NCBI GenBank assembly: GCA_026419785.1
Contig: JAODTK010005769.1
Coordinates: 1-64,000, forward strand
Direction of reading: 5' to 3'
DNA: 64,000 nucleotides
Origin: Sclerodactyla briareus
Taxonomy: Eukaryota > Echinodermata > Holothuroidea > Dendrochirotida > Sclerodactylidae
Shown here: positions 35,750-47,829 of the stretch, piece by piece
Layout of the letters: each line of letters begins with the position of its first letter
How positions within the stretch are numbered: position 1 is the first letter of the stretch
Made by a program: the position numbers and the translations under genes
Notes under the pieces: model-generated
The model's input: only the letters and a program-made list of their open reading frames with translations
Told to the model about the DNA's origin: nothing
Database searches by the model: none

Positions 35750-36870
35750 GCCCAACTGAGCCTCAAGGTACAAAATCCTTCGAACCCTGGAGATTAGACT
35801 ATTAGACTGTCTTTATGACTGAACATCAGCAATGACCTATGCATTGCCTTTTGCATGATACATGATGGTCCTAAGGTCCCACATCTGGGCCTTCAGCCAG
35901 AAATTCACAAACAACCCCAATGGACTTGCACGTGAAATTAAATTGGAATCGATCGGCACTTGCGGAAGAAATGCATTCAGGTACCAAGTGTGTAATTCTA
36001 TGAAATTCCTGGCCCAAGTGGGCGTTGTTTACACAATTCCGGAACACCCCGAGGTAACTCTGTTGGACCATCATTAATGATCTAATGTCAGTACTGTGCA
36101 TTAAAACTTGTGAGGAGAGCATTTTGTGTAACTCCACATGTTGGGCCCTCGGGACCACACTGGGCCGTGTTTCCCACTCCCCGGGCACCCTGAAGGGACT
36201 GCTATCAGACCAATATTATGACCGGACATCAGCATGGTGCAACTATATTTCGTAGGAGATACAAAATTTTGTAGTATTTCATATAAGTACCAAAATTCCT
36301 GAACAACCCCAATGGGCCTCTACAGAAGAAGCCCTCCGCAAACCATTACATGTACTTTGAAGACAATCAATTGAATTGTGGGGAGGAGATGCATTTCAGT
36401 CACCATTGTGTGAAATATCATGATACCCTCGGGCCCAAGTCGGACTCTGGAACAAAAAATCCTGAACCCCCACGGTACGGTCTACTGGACTCATGATTGA
36501 CATCCGCTGTGTTCAACTAATTTGTAGGAAAGGAATACAAGAATTTTGGCATGTATTGTCGCATAATCGCCCTTGGCTAACTGTGCACTGGGCCAAAATT
36601 TCTGAACACCCCCAATGGCCCTCTACCCAAGGAAAGTTACATTTAACTTTGAAGGGAATTAATTTGAAGCGTATGAGAGGAGAGATTCATTCCATACCAT
36701 TTTGTGAACTATCATAAATGGGCCCTCGTCGGACTTGACTCAAACTTTCCTGAACACCCCTAAGGTACAGGCCGACAGACCAGGCTGTGCACCCAAATTT
36801 TGTCGAAGTAGCATTTTGCAGTTTTCCCCTCATTGTCCCGTGTGCCCCTTCAGTACCATTCGATCTTGAC
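35750..36870 (+). repeat. ~300-390-bp degenerate tandem repeat, about three copies
   Basis: Three copies of 'acaaccccaatgg' (near 35908, 36303 and 36606) are each followed by a region with 'gaattgaat', 'atgcattca' and 'tgtgtgaa-tatcatga'. 'gggccctcg' or 'ggcccaagt' recurs between them. The region is non-coding and I do not know the family. Confidence 0.55.
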
Positions 36871-36984
36871 TTTTTAGGTGGTCAAAGAATGACTCAGCAG
36901 TCATAAACCATTTTGATCACGTCTGGTCGAGATTCATCGAAACACGAAAAACATTGTGTGGTCCAAAATGCAAAAGTTTACAGA

Positions 36985-37001
36985 CTGGAAGATATATAGA
37001 T

Positions 37002-37038
<37 letters not shown>

Positions 37039-37053
37039 CTATAGATATATATA

Positions 37054-37086
<33 letters not shown>
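36985..37086. repeat. (AT)n microsatellite
   Basis: About 100 bases of (AT)n with a few interruptions, ending in the T-run that forms the tail of the adjoining SINE. Confidence 0.9.
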
Positions 37087-37094
<8 letters not shown>

Positions 37095-37437
37095 CTTTAC
37101 TCATCACAAAAGGGACACTACTCTACGAGGCCCGGCAATGGTGCGACCTGGCGATAATCGGCACGATTGTCAGCGGCGAAAACCTTCACCAGGTACACGG
37201 ACCAAGGCGATGCCCCTTTTGCGGTATTTAATGTAAAGGGGGGGTCTTACCACGCCGACGCACATAATTCACAGATGCCTACCCCACATTTTTGCCCTGT
37301 TCCTATCCCTCATGCTGAGCGGCCAAGCGAGAAGGCAACAGGTCCATTTTTAAAGTCTTTGGTATGACCCTACCGGAAATCGATCCCGCCTACTCGGTGG
37401 CAAGCGGACGCTCAACCAACGGTGCTACCACTCGTTA
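37087..37437 (-). mobile_element. tRNA-derived SINE in AT microsatellite
   Basis: On the minus strand the head begins CGAGTGGTAGCACC. It carries an A-box-like 'ggttgagcgtccg' and a B-box-like 'gggatcgatttcc', followed by an unrelated body and an A-rich tail (the T-run at 37087-37094). AT dinucleotides flank both sides (36985-37086 and 37437-37452). This is as expected if the element inserted into an AT tract and duplicated part of it. The tRNA parts are imperfect, so it is not a tRNA gene. Confidence 0.65.
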
Positions 37438-37452
37438 AATATATATATATAA

Positions 37453-40400
37453 TAGAGCAGATGTAATTGTATGGGCAGCACAAATATTCTCAACCCACAT
37501 AGCTGGTTTGAGCTAAAAATGGTAGCCGGAGGCATCCGGGGTACGCTCAAAGTCGAAAGACAAAATCGGGGCGGGGGGGGGGGCGGTAATAGAATATGGG
37601 AGGGAACACCATCTTCTAGTTCAGTTGATTCCGGATCAGGAGTATTGGCCACCTATTCTGCAGTGACGTGTTTCTCCGCAAAACTTCACTTGTTGGTGAG
37701 GAGGGATTTCGTCAGTTCGTTGCGGTCATGTAAAATTGAAATTTTCAGGCTTAACATTTGACTAGTCTCTCTGGAGTTTCCTAGTTCCTAGTGTTGGAAA
37801 CACGTCAGGCTAACAAGTATTCTTATTTGTGTACAAGTGTGATTTATTGGCGTCGATCATCCACACGGGTAATTAACATTAACTTAGATTGAGGTTAAAT
37901 TGTTCATAAACACGATTTCGGACGGTTGATGCGCATCGGAGAGTCATTTACTATCGACATTTTGGAGCATCTATCGGAATCAACTGGACTGTGGTTACAC
38001 TCTTGATAGGCTGTGCCAACTATTGCGCAGAAATAGTTTGGCCTATCTGCAATAGTCCCATTACACACCCGCGGCTCACTGGTTCCTCCAATCTTTGAAG
38101 GTGTAAAAACAGTAAAGCGTTGTCGATTCTGGGTGCTATCAGCAAACCGTGCCTATACATAACGGCGAGCGAGTGATTCCTGCGTAATCGTAGTTTTATC
38201 TGCAAACATCAGCTTTCGATACACGCACGGTCCGATGAATCTCCTTCAATGGTAGTCACGACGTGAGGTAGGTGTTATGAGGCAACCATTTCTCAATAAA
38301 CTAAGAGGGAGGAGTCGGTGTGATTCCCCGTCAACTCTCGATTCGACCGTTCAAAGAATTTTTGTCAAAATAGACTCAATTGTTTACTTTGCCATTTGCG
38401 ATAGAGAGCTTATCAAATAGATCGATCAGGCTGCAGAATGTACCCAAGCTCAGTGGCACGACAGAACAACTGAGCCCATGAGTTCTTGTTTCCTAATTCA
38501 ATCGCTTTCCCCTTCTAGATAACCCTTTTCCGCCGTGACAAATTATTATGAAGTGTGGACACTAATTCCCTCAGCGCCTGCTCTCTCTGCCCCCGTTCCC
38601 TCCCCCCTTCGATATGTCAATTTGACCTCTAGTGACTTTAAATGTTGTTCAGGACCAACTGTAGTCCACATTCCCAAGTTTTTTGTTTTTTTTTTGAATA
38701 CTACAAATGAGAAAAATCTCGAAGCAACTTACGAAATTTGACCTGGTCCCTGTCACCCTCAAGTGGCTTCGTACAGTCTTTGGATTGGCATTGAGATAAT
38801 GTTTTGAAATGAATCCCCCAATTAGTTTTATCAACTCTCTTCAAAACTACTCTGTATAATCTTGTCTTCAGTAATTAACTGACTAACTATTATTAGGTTT
38901 TTTGGTGCACACAAATTTGGACTTTTGGAGACTTTGACTGGCTTCAAAAGAAATAGGGTTCATCCACTCATATGAGACCACATACAGGCCAAATATGATC
39001 TGATTATATGTATGGTCCTTGAGGTTGCGTGATTATGTGCAAACTGGTTTAGCACGCTTACACGTACATAGAGAGACCCACACCACACACACACATACAC
39101 ACTAAAAAGCCAACCGCATCTTTAGATACCTCTTTCGAGGACTCGATAGAATTGCAACCAAGATAGTGCCTTCGTGATATTTTCTTGAGGCACGACTGCG
39201 GTGGAGAGATGCATCGATTAGGCCTACATTCTTATATTCACTGGTACAGCGGAGTTGCTGTACGGGAACAGTAATTCTGTTATGACTTGTAACAAGAGGC
39301 CAAGCAATGGTATTATATCACTTCGATTTCAGTCGAAACTCGAAAGAGTGGTGTGATATGAATCCGTTTCAATTGATAGCCACGGGGGGGGCAGTTGTTG
39401 CAATTTATGTACTGTATGTCAAGGCATAACTATTTGTACCCATTCCCTGATGTCGGTTTCTAATTCACGTTAGAAGGGGATCGGGCGTAGGTCCGTTCTC
39501 AAAGTTCGATGGAAGTGTTGGCTGTTGGTCTGGAACAACCAGAGACCGCTGGGGATTAGCACAGCTAAGTTCCGTTTCAGGATTACGGCAATGTTTATGT
39601 TTTCACGGTACTGAAACGAACTGACCCTTAAAATATCACAGAGGGGAAACGACATATCCAAAACCACACCCCAATTTTGTATGGTCTAGCAGGTTGCCCC
39701 GTAGAGCTTTCAAAATACTTTGGGAAATTTGAGGTATCTACATAACGGGGCACGCTGGGACAGGCCCTCCTAGACTATACCGTACAATGTTGCTTTTTGC
39801 GCCATGATAACACAACGAGATAACAGAAAGACGAAACAATGTATCCACTTAGAAATGAATGCGATTATTCTTTATTATTTCGTTAACGAAGTTTGTAGCT
39901 TTATATTTGGACCACCTCTACCGTTCGCCTACTACAAGCACTATCAAATTAAATGTCTTACTTTGCATTATAGCAAATTTTTTTGCAGAAGCTGATTGTG
40001 TTTATTGGTCACTTAATCGGCTGAAATTCGAGTTTTTGCTGTCATACAGTAATGAATATTAGGTAGTCAAAAGTTCATTCACTCGCGTTGGCCTTCCAAT
40101 AGCACGTGGGCATGGGGCGATTCATTCAGTGGTCATGGTAGTTAATCAACTTAGCAATAGCCCTCCGGTATCTGTCATTTCCTTGAGCAAGGCATGAACA
40201 ATGTATATTCTAGCGCTTATGGCATGTTGCTTCCAGTCCATAAGGTCATGAGTTATAGGACCTGGCTTGAACAGTGAATTGTCGTCTAGTTTCTGAGTCG
40301 TATTTTTTTCTGCTATACTCTCAATTATAGGACATGGGTTCTGCGCGGCACACTTGCACAACACTAGCCGCTGGACTGCCAGCTGGCGTTTCATATTTCC

Positions 40401-40950
40401 CGAAGATTCTCAAGAAACAAACGAAAAAACAAAGCAAAAAACAGTGCTAACCTCTTCCCCAACATGAATGACGAATATATGAAGGACCTTTAAGACTATT
40501 TCGCATGTACGGAATGACAAACTTACCATTTCTTTCACCAATCTGAACATTGAAAATTGATTTTGTTTTTATCCTCGACAAAGCCAAACGTATTCAATGC
40601 AGTCATGTCTGTTTGTTGTGTTGTGTGTGCTTGACGGCCCCCTTTTTTTGGACCGGATTGGTTTTCCACGTAATATCATAAAGAAACGCAAGCATTTTAT
40701 TAGTGGTAGGTGTTCTCAATGTAAGGAAAGACCTCTATTGTTTTTTGGTATCAATTGAAGGTTTGTGGCAAGGTCAGGAGGGGTCATCTTTCAAAGTTGT
40801 AATCTGTGTGGTGGGCTGCATATATGAAGGGAAAGAACTCTATTTTTGCTGGAATCAGGTCAAGGTTCATTCAAGGTCACTGAAAAGTGATTTTCATATA
40901 TCTCGGCACGAACTTTTCCGGGAGTTGGTAATGGAGAACTACAATCTGAT
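37453..40950. other. Unassigned intron-like sequence
   Basis: I see no supportable exon. A G-rich tract lies near 37570-37580. Sequence 40160-40390 has a weak SINE-tail flavour ('ccttgagcaagg') but no clear A and B boxes, so it is not called. Confidence 0.35.
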
Positions 40951-40959
40951 ATGCTGACT

Positions 40960-41255
40960 ATGGACCTCATTTGACTTTTTGTCCTCATTTGACCTAATGG
41001 ACGACCAGACCTCACTTGTTGCGCAAACCAATATGGCCAATTGAAACACTGCTATAACACACTATCCAGTTATTTCCCCTGTAGAAGGGTGAAACAGCCT
41101 CTGAAACACCGACGAATTTCAATGTATTCTAAACATCTATAACACGCTATCTCCAGTTAGGTCTTCCGAAAATGGTGATACAGCTTTGAAACACTTGACT
41201 TATCTGCACTGGTCGTCAAAGTTCACTAGTGGTCACAGGGTCACGTCTTAAGTAC
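40960..41255 (-). repeat. Dispersed repeat, inverted relative to 58.1-58.6 kb copies
   Basis: The reverse complement contains 'gaggctgtttca', 'ataactggagatagcgtg-tatag', 'tgtttca' and 'aggtcaaatgagg'. These appear in the same order at 58160-58340 and 58440-58560 on the plus strand. It is non-coding. Confidence 0.6.
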
Positions 41256-41383
41256 ACATAACTGGTCACAACACAACGATGCAGATTTTTTTTATGGCGC
41301 AGTAGACAAATGCTAAACCTATGACTAGCCGATCGAGAAAGGATTGAAGTGCTATGAAAGAGTATGAGAGCTACTGGTTGATT

Positions 41384-41890
41384 CTAGACTTGAAAAGCGA
41401 TGAATATAGGATTAGAGGGAAAGCAGCCAGATGGCAAAGCATTCCAAGGCGAGAGGTTCTGACAAGGAATGAAAAGAATGAGAAAAAGAGCAGGCTGCAG
41501 GAATGCAAACCCGTATATCGTTGTCATGCTGCTTTTCAGCCGAGTTACCCGAGATGGATGAAGGGTGAGGGCATGATAGAGCTCAGCTCGAAGGAGCAAT
41601 GCCAAAGATGTAGGCGATAGAAAAGGGATAGATTTGCGACATCTACATGTGCACAATTGGTAGAGAATGTCAAAGAATCGCCCCGATAAGGTCTGATAGC
41701 CTTGGACTGTACCGTATCGGGATTTCAATAACGGTCGGGAGGCTCCCTCTTCTGAACGTGAGAACAGGACTCCAGCAACAGATGCCGTGGGCGTAGGCAT
41801 TTTGAGTGGGGGGGGGGGGCTGAAGTTTGTAAGAGCGTACGATGGGGGAGGGCCTAAGGGAGGGGGTGGTCCCTTTTCCCCCTTGTTCAC
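41384..41890 (-). other. Longest ORF of the window (168 codons), unrecognised
   Basis: A single open frame of 168 codons. The start is proline-rich (PPPPLGPPP, FSPPPPL) because it reads across G/C-rich tracts at 41800-41875. The C-terminal half has scattered hydrophobic stretches and no domain I recognise. An overlapping plus-strand frame (41354-41620) is also open. There is no splice or promoter evidence, and the G-run is TE-like. I consider it more likely non-coding than a gene. Confidence 0.15.
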
Positions 41891-42059
41891 GATTACGACT
41901 TGTGATCCACATTTTTTCTGTTACCAATGTGAAGAAACCAAGGGCCCCTTGAGGTTTCTTCTAATCACACTTCTGACTAATATGCTAAATCTGTTAACAG
42001 TTGGTTCCTTTGAAATAATGCTATGATAGGACGTTGTCACAGACACCCACCTAGAACAG

Positions 42060-42350
42060 TCTTCTGGGACTCACTATACTGTAGGTGTTCTAGTGATTGC
42101 CTACAATCGCTTGATTATAAAGCCATGATTAAGTTAATCATTATCACAGGAAGAGTAACTGGCAGAGTAATAAATGCCGAATTGTACTCAACTTCCTCAC
42201 AGGTGCCCATTTAACACATGGGAATTGAGGAGCAATGAAGGTGAAACACCTTGCCCAAGGCAAGACGGAAAAGCTGATCGTTTTTGGGATGCAAACTTAT
42301 GTCTCGCAACTGGCAATCTGGAGCTCTACTGACTGAGGCTAATCCGATCT
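42060..42350 (-). mobile_element. tRNA-derived SINE
   Basis: The minus-strand head GATCGGATTAGCCTCAGTC with 'agtagagc' parallels the SINE at 1279 (GATCGGATAGCTCAGTC). A degenerate B box 'gtttgcatccc' follows. The body has 'cttgccttgggcaaggtg', 'ctcctcaattcccatgtg' and 'ggcatttattactctgcc'. It probably belongs to the same broad superfamily as the first SINE but has a different body. Confidence 0.6.
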
Positions 42351-43359
42351 CCGATCCAATTGAGAATTGAAGAAACATCTTTGATATATTTTGTAATTAG
42401 TTCTAAGAGAAAAGTTTTGTTTCATGCAAAATCACTAAACTATAGCCGATTTTATCTACTCTACCTGTAGCTGTCCCTGCCGGAACTTGCAGAAAAATGT
42501 ATCATAACCCAAAATCCGTAGAAATTGAAAATAAGGAGAGCGTAGAATCCCTTGGAGCCTTTGCGAGTCTCCATTCCCATGAAAAACCAATATTTCTGAA
42601 CACTTATTATATGACATTACAAGTAAAGTGAACGCCCCTCACCCCCCACAAAAAATCAACTATGTCTTCATAACCTATAGACACCTTATCTTCCATAAAC
42701 ATCTGTACAGTATTTGATCGAATGATTTTCAAGATGTTAAGCTGTCTATGGGGCCAATTACAAGAGGAATAACAATTACTCCTAACATTCTTTTGAAACT
42801 GCAACATTTTACACAGACAGCACTCTTCAACAATATTGTTTACTCGTAGGCTTCGGACAATGAAGCAACTAGTATGCAGTCTACTAAACCAGCAAGTGCA
42901 GGGAATAAACCCACGTCCCATAGGCAGATGCAACTGTCAGATATGAAAATCAACATTATCTCATATTTTTTCCAATGACTTAATTACCTTACTTAACTCC
43001 TGTGATTCTACGCGGACATTTGCAAGAATTCAAGTATAAGATCTCCATTGGCAATACCAGTTCTGTTGTTAACACTGACTCATTCGCCAGCTGACCAGTG
43101 CAGTGCTGGGCTTGCCGGGCGAACTGCTACAGTACACAACACTCTGGGCTTTGTGGCATACACTACATACACTTAGAGCTTTTATATCGCTGGTCGGTAC
43201 TCGGCACACAACACGTAGGCCTGCACGATCAAAATATTGTGATGAGTAATGCGGATATAATTCTAGGTTCTTAGCGATCGTGCCAGTGTAGAGAGTGAAG
43301 TGTGGATGATAACAGGAATTAATGCTGAATTATAGCCGTACAATAATTTCGAATACTTT

Positions 43360-43490
43360 GTGAATAAAAAAGGGGGTTTCGCTTTCGGTAAAGTGGGGCG
43401 GAATGATATTTCCGCCCCATCCACGATTTTTTGGGAGTGCTCCCCCAGCCCCCCCCCACCCCCCGGTTCCTACGCGTGCCCTTGAACAGA
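43360..43490 (-). mobile_element. G/C-rich DNA-transposon end fragment
   Basis: On the minus strand it begins AAGGGCACGCGTAGGAACCG then G-runs, and continues to an inverted GGGGCGG/CCGCCCC pair. This resembles 'GGCGTAGG...GGGG' termini of marine hAT-like elements. No matching second end or target duplication was found. Confidence 0.35.
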
Positions 43491-43676
43491 TGAACCAGTC
43501 GGAAGAGCGGATAGGATCCCAATTTTTTGGAGGGGCCCCTCTTGGCAATATTGCGATATGGGATTTCCGCTGAGGTCAGGAGTCATAATTTTTGTAAGTA
43601 AGTAAATGTGTACCACCAACAGTCAGAGAACCAGTACGCCCGGGGATGCACGCCCTCTCACGTAATATTCCCGGCC

Positions 43677-44564
43677 TCGTCCTCTGCCGACCGCCAGGCC
43701 GGGAAGATTTCGTTTAAACGCAATAACTCCCTAATGTCCGATTGACACGAAACTTTGCACACATGTGCGCCCGTACAATCTCAGAATATGTTCGATGTGG
43801 GCGTTCCGTCGCACCACTCTGGCGGGGGCCGCTTGGATTGAACCGAAACAAATTGATAGTGTTTGTACAATACCTCCCAAAGTAGCCCTTTGTCGGATCC
43901 AATGACACTTTGGTAACATGGATCGTATGATGAAAATTGTGAATGGGTCGAACGTGGGGCGCCCGACTGATCTGACAGCGGTCATTTTGGATTGTTCGCA
44001 AAAACTAAGGTTTTTCGATGATTTGGCGTTTTGAAGCATGGCGACGTTTATTTAAAGACCAACTCTTTTTTCCCCCATTGTTTTTTTCTCAAACTTTGCA
44101 CACATGATTGCTTGATGAAACTTGAATGGCTGGAACAGTGGGCGTCGCCCGACTGCTCTGGAACACGGTCATTTTGGATTGTTCGCAAAACTAGTTTGTT
44201 TTCGCTGATGTTGCGCGTTTGGAAGCAGGGCGATCGTTTTAAAGACCAACTTTTTCTTTCCCCCATTGTTTTTTTTCTCAACTGTTGCACACCTGATCGG
44301 TGTGAAAACTTTGAATGGGTGAACCGTGGGCTCGCACGCCCCGAGCTTCGCTCTGACGGCGGCCATGTTGGATTTTTTTTGGGCGAAACTGGATTTATGT
44401 GCGCGTTTTGAGCATGGCGATCCTATTTCGAGACAACGCCCCAGCCCATACACCCCGCAGATTTGACAGTGTTTTTTGTTTTAAACTTCGCACATGTCAC
44501 CCTCCAATTGATACGAAAGTGGGAGATATCCACCTTGGCGGTTTAACCCGCCAGCGATTTCTAG
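43677..44564 (+). mobile_element. Helitron-like non-autonomous element, copy H1
   Basis: The 3' end has the inverted pair GGCGG...ACCCGCC (44538-44552). Twelve bases later it terminates in CTAG directly before a T, the classic Helitron terminus. The 5' end is TCGTCCTCTGCC, which begins TC as expected, but the preceding base is C, not the usual A. The interior is about 3.5 copies of a 188-bp tandem unit with 'aaactttgcacac', 'gggcg-cgcccgac' and 'ggtcattttggattgttcgc'. No Rep/helicase gene is present. The several ORFs on both strands here are read-throughs of the repeat units. Confidence 0.65.
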
Positions 44565-44930
44565 TTCTTTATCAGTTCCGTGGACAATGGTGTGAGCACT
44601 GCAAACCATTTTGGGGTCCACATTTTGCAGACTGTCATGTATTCCTGCAGTACCAGGTGTTCTGCATGTTATATTAAAGTTCGCTGTGTTGCTCAACAAA
44701 CGATTGTCGACAGTAGGTGTTTCGTTTTGTTTGTAACCTCCAGTAATTTCGTTGTAAACCTCCGGGCATGATGCAAGATCGTGTATTTATGTACGTTCGA
44801 TTGTTTACACTGATTTCAAGAAAGTCATTCCCTGTTATATTGTTTGATCCGCATTAATTCTAGCTTAGAACTAGATCAGTGTTCTAAATATTTACTTCGC
44901 CCTTTAATCCCATTATGGCTTTTAATCCAG

Positions 44931-45243
44931 CCATCCGACTTGTCAATGGTCCATGCCTCTATGGGCCGTTTGTCGAGATCTTTTACGCGACCAGGGGGGA
45001 CTGTGTGTGACGATTACTGGGGCGATGAGGATGCCACCGTCGTATGTCGACCAGCTTGGTTTGGGTGTTGTATGAAGTGGGGACGGCGAAGGGTTGCGCC
45101 TGGTTTGGGCGAGGATTAGAGCCAACGTGGCTGGACTACGTGGGATTGCAATGGAACTGAAAATAAGCTCTCCTCCTGCCAGCACAGAGGCATAGGAGTC
45201 GAAAGCTGTGGACACCATGAAGACGTTGGCGTCATATGCGGTG
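44931..45243 (+). CDS. SRCR domain exon, type A
   Basis: The acceptor ttaatccag is followed by IRLVNGP and FVEIFYA. Frame changes then lead through CDDYWGDEDATVVCR and FGRGLEPTWLDYVG. The exon ends CNGTENKLSSCQHRGIG, ESCGHHEDVGVICGG at a GTGAAT donor. All six expected cysteine positions can be matched. Both boundaries are in phase 1, like the exon at 20630. The exon is 313 bases, seven more than a 306-base in-frame exon, with about four frame changes. Intact splice sites and cysteines alongside many frame breaks suggest either a young pseudoexon or indel-type sequencing error. It lies 21 kb downstream of the previous SRCR exon. Confidence 0.75.
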
Positions 45244-45249
45244 GTGAAT

Positions 45250-46110
45250 ACCTGAATACTTTTCCAGTTTCCTAAACAGTCTCAAGTGGCTTTTAATATA
45301 TAGCTAATATCAATAAATTTCACTAACTGATATTATTGGATTAGGGTTATATTCACGTTCGGACAATACATAAAGCTTTGCAGAAATATGCATAAAGAAC
45401 CAATATGATCAGCTTTCCAACCAACTTCCTGCATACGAGATCTCACGCAGCGCTTCATAACAAGTTTCACGATGCGGAGATTCATTTCACCAGATTCTAA
45501 TTTCGATTTGTTACACTAGTTCAATATGTTTTGTTCACTGTGTAAACTATCAACATGTTGCACAGCATGATGCGCAACAAGTTGCCGGACACCTGTTGCC
45601 AACATACCTAGACACGATGAAAAAAAAGTTGAAGGTGGAATCTGTCTCTCCCCACTTCTGGCAGTCACGGGTACCTCTGCATCGACAGCAGCAAGAATTC
45701 AATAAACAGAACATAACACAATACAAAACGAAAACATTCATTGTTTTCTGAGAAGAGGAAACAGCCCTGTTACATGCTATAACACGTTTTGATATTCAAC
45801 TGGGTCTGAATCCATCCGAATTATCAGTGGATTCCAGTACCACTGTCCGACGTGAGTTCCAAAAAATGTGAAAAATTAGTTGTTTCTTCATATGTACTAT
45901 ACATGAACTTTCACTACATTTAGGCAACTTTTCGAGATTTGAGTAATTTAATAGGATAACATAAAATTTCTACATTAACAGGTCAGACAATGCCTCGCAT
46001 TGGTTGGCCAATACATGGAATGCAGCAGTCCTAATGGGAATCAAGAACCCTCTTTTTGGTGTAGATTGGGGGAGTCCCGGGTAGAAATGGGAAAAATAGT
46101 GAACAACAAT
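45250..46110. other. Intron-like sequence after SRCR exon A
   Basis: Begins with the splice donor at 45244. No exon or repeat is recognised further on. Confidence 0.35.
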
Positions 46111-46290
46111 AACCTCGACCCACCTAGATGAATCAAGCGACACTATCTAGTAATCGGTCACTATGATGAGTATGTGAAACCCTATCGTTTGGGGTGGTAA
46201 GTTCGAAGGTCATCCGAGGTCAATGAACACCAAGGCAGCTAGGTATCACTGAGCCTTTCGTCTTTCTGGTCTAAGTATCTGGAATGCTGC
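46110..46290 (+). repeat. GGTCA-rich repeat family, partial copy
   Basis: It contains 'acctcgacccacctagatga', 'gatgagtatgtgaaaccct', 'ggtcatccgaggtcaa' and 'tatcactgagcctttcgtctttctgg', matching the family at 55-57 kb. Confidence 0.5.
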
Positions 46291-46672
46291 AACTGTGAAT
46301 TTCTAGCCGACAAAATTCTTTGACTATGCCGGAGTCGTTGGTGGTCATGATCTTTGTGGCATATCGTTTGATACGATTAGTCTGGTGATTTGAGCAACCC
46401 GCTCACGGCCTATATTTTAAATATAACAAAATGGTTATACTGTCATTGTGCGTGGTGCCCCTCGGTAACAGCAGAGTATGGAACATAGTATCTTGCTTTA
46501 CAACATGAAAAACGGATTGACTGTCGCTAGTGAACCAAGGCGAAAGTCAACATTTTACAGGTCAATTGTTATTTTTGAATGTCCTTTATGCGCTTCCATC
46601 CTCGTTGATTTTGTTTCACTGATAGTTTTCTGATTGCAGTCGGATCGACCGGACACCAAACTCATTCCACGG

Positions 46673-46673
<1 letters not shown>

Positions 46674-46706
<33 letters not shown>

Positions 46707-46782
46707 ATATAATATATATATATAATATATATATATATATATTATATATATATATATTATATATATATTATATATATATATA

Positions 46783-46824
<42 letters not shown>

Positions 46825-46826
46825 TT
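46674..46826. repeat. (AT)n microsatellite
   Basis: About 150 bases of (TA)n with occasional interruptions. The 90-codon Ile/Tyr ORF across it is an artefact of the repeat. Confidence 0.9.
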
Positions 46827-46829
46827 GCG

Positions 46830-47829
46830 CAGGTTCTTCCAGCAAGGGACTCTTGAACTTATTCGCTGCAATTGCCGTGGGTGAAACATATGTGAGAATA
46901 ACGTGAGCAATCCTTGGAACGCAGTCAAATGCTTCATTATTGACGTCGTCTCGAGTTGTACAAGTTTACATCAGGCGTACTTCTTACTTGGCAGATGATA
47001 CAGTGTACTATCTATATTTTCAGAGCAGCGTCAACCAGGGTTGAGATATTGTACAAGATGTTTGTGTAAAAAAAAACAAAAACAAAAAAAAACCCTGATA
47101 ATCCCTGATATCCCTTATATCTCAATGTTCAACCTTTTGTGGTGGGTGGGGTTTAATCATCGCTAACCTTTGTTGATGCAACTGTTCATAGACAAAACGA
47201 GAAATGAAGAACAAACTCCAAACGAGTTTTAAGTGCCCGTTATAATTTTCGCCTTCATATTGGACATACGCTCGGAATGTCGTGAGATGTTTGGAGCACT
47301 GGAAAAGGAACAAGATATGACTGATTCACGGGCCATGACCTTCAGCAGTGCTGTACGGAGGAGATTTACAAGCCTATGTTGACGTATTCACTGATAACAA
47401 AGGAGGAACGTTACCAGTTTGTACAGTTCCACTGATTGGATGATGAACCTTGTAGGACAGCATCAGCAAAACGGGTCCCTGCGCTAACAATCAGATTGCA
47501 GCAATATTTCTGGAAGGTTGTTTTCTTCCCTCCTCTGGACCCACCTGCTTCGAAATACCAGCGATCGGTGACTAATGTCCGCACTAGCTTTAGAAACCGC
47601 TGTTTCGAGTGGAAAAGTTATCCGCTTCAATTCCTGAATCCTGCTTTTTTTGATGCAATGAAAAGCTGTGTTCGTCCTTTCTTACAACGTGAGTACGAGT
47701 GAATTTTTATAGAACATCCAGCTGTAGCTATGATATCTTTTGTAAGGGTTGTGGATTAGGGTTATTGTAGCCAACCACAGAAATTTTCAAGACAGCGAGC
47801 GTCGAGCCGAATTATGCCTACCTCGGAGC
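46830..47829. other. Unassigned intron-like sequence
   Basis: An 88-codon ORF (47436-47702) runs up to an AAC/GTGAGT donor-like site at about 47690. However, it lacks a clear acceptor and a recognisable family, so I do not call an exon. Confidence 0.3.

Noticed and set aside
40160-40390. Possible decayed SINE
   Set aside because: Only a tail-like 'ccttgagcaagg' phrase. No convincing A or B box.
43731-44453. Several overlapping ORFs on both strands
   Set aside because: All are translations of the 188-bp tandem unit inside Helitron-like H1.
46634-46906. 90-codon Ile/Tyr-rich ORF
   Set aside because: It reads an (AT)n microsatellite.
47436-47702. 88-codon ORF ending near a GTGAGT site
   Set aside because: No clear acceptor, no family match and no SRCR landmarks. 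The donor alone is not enough.
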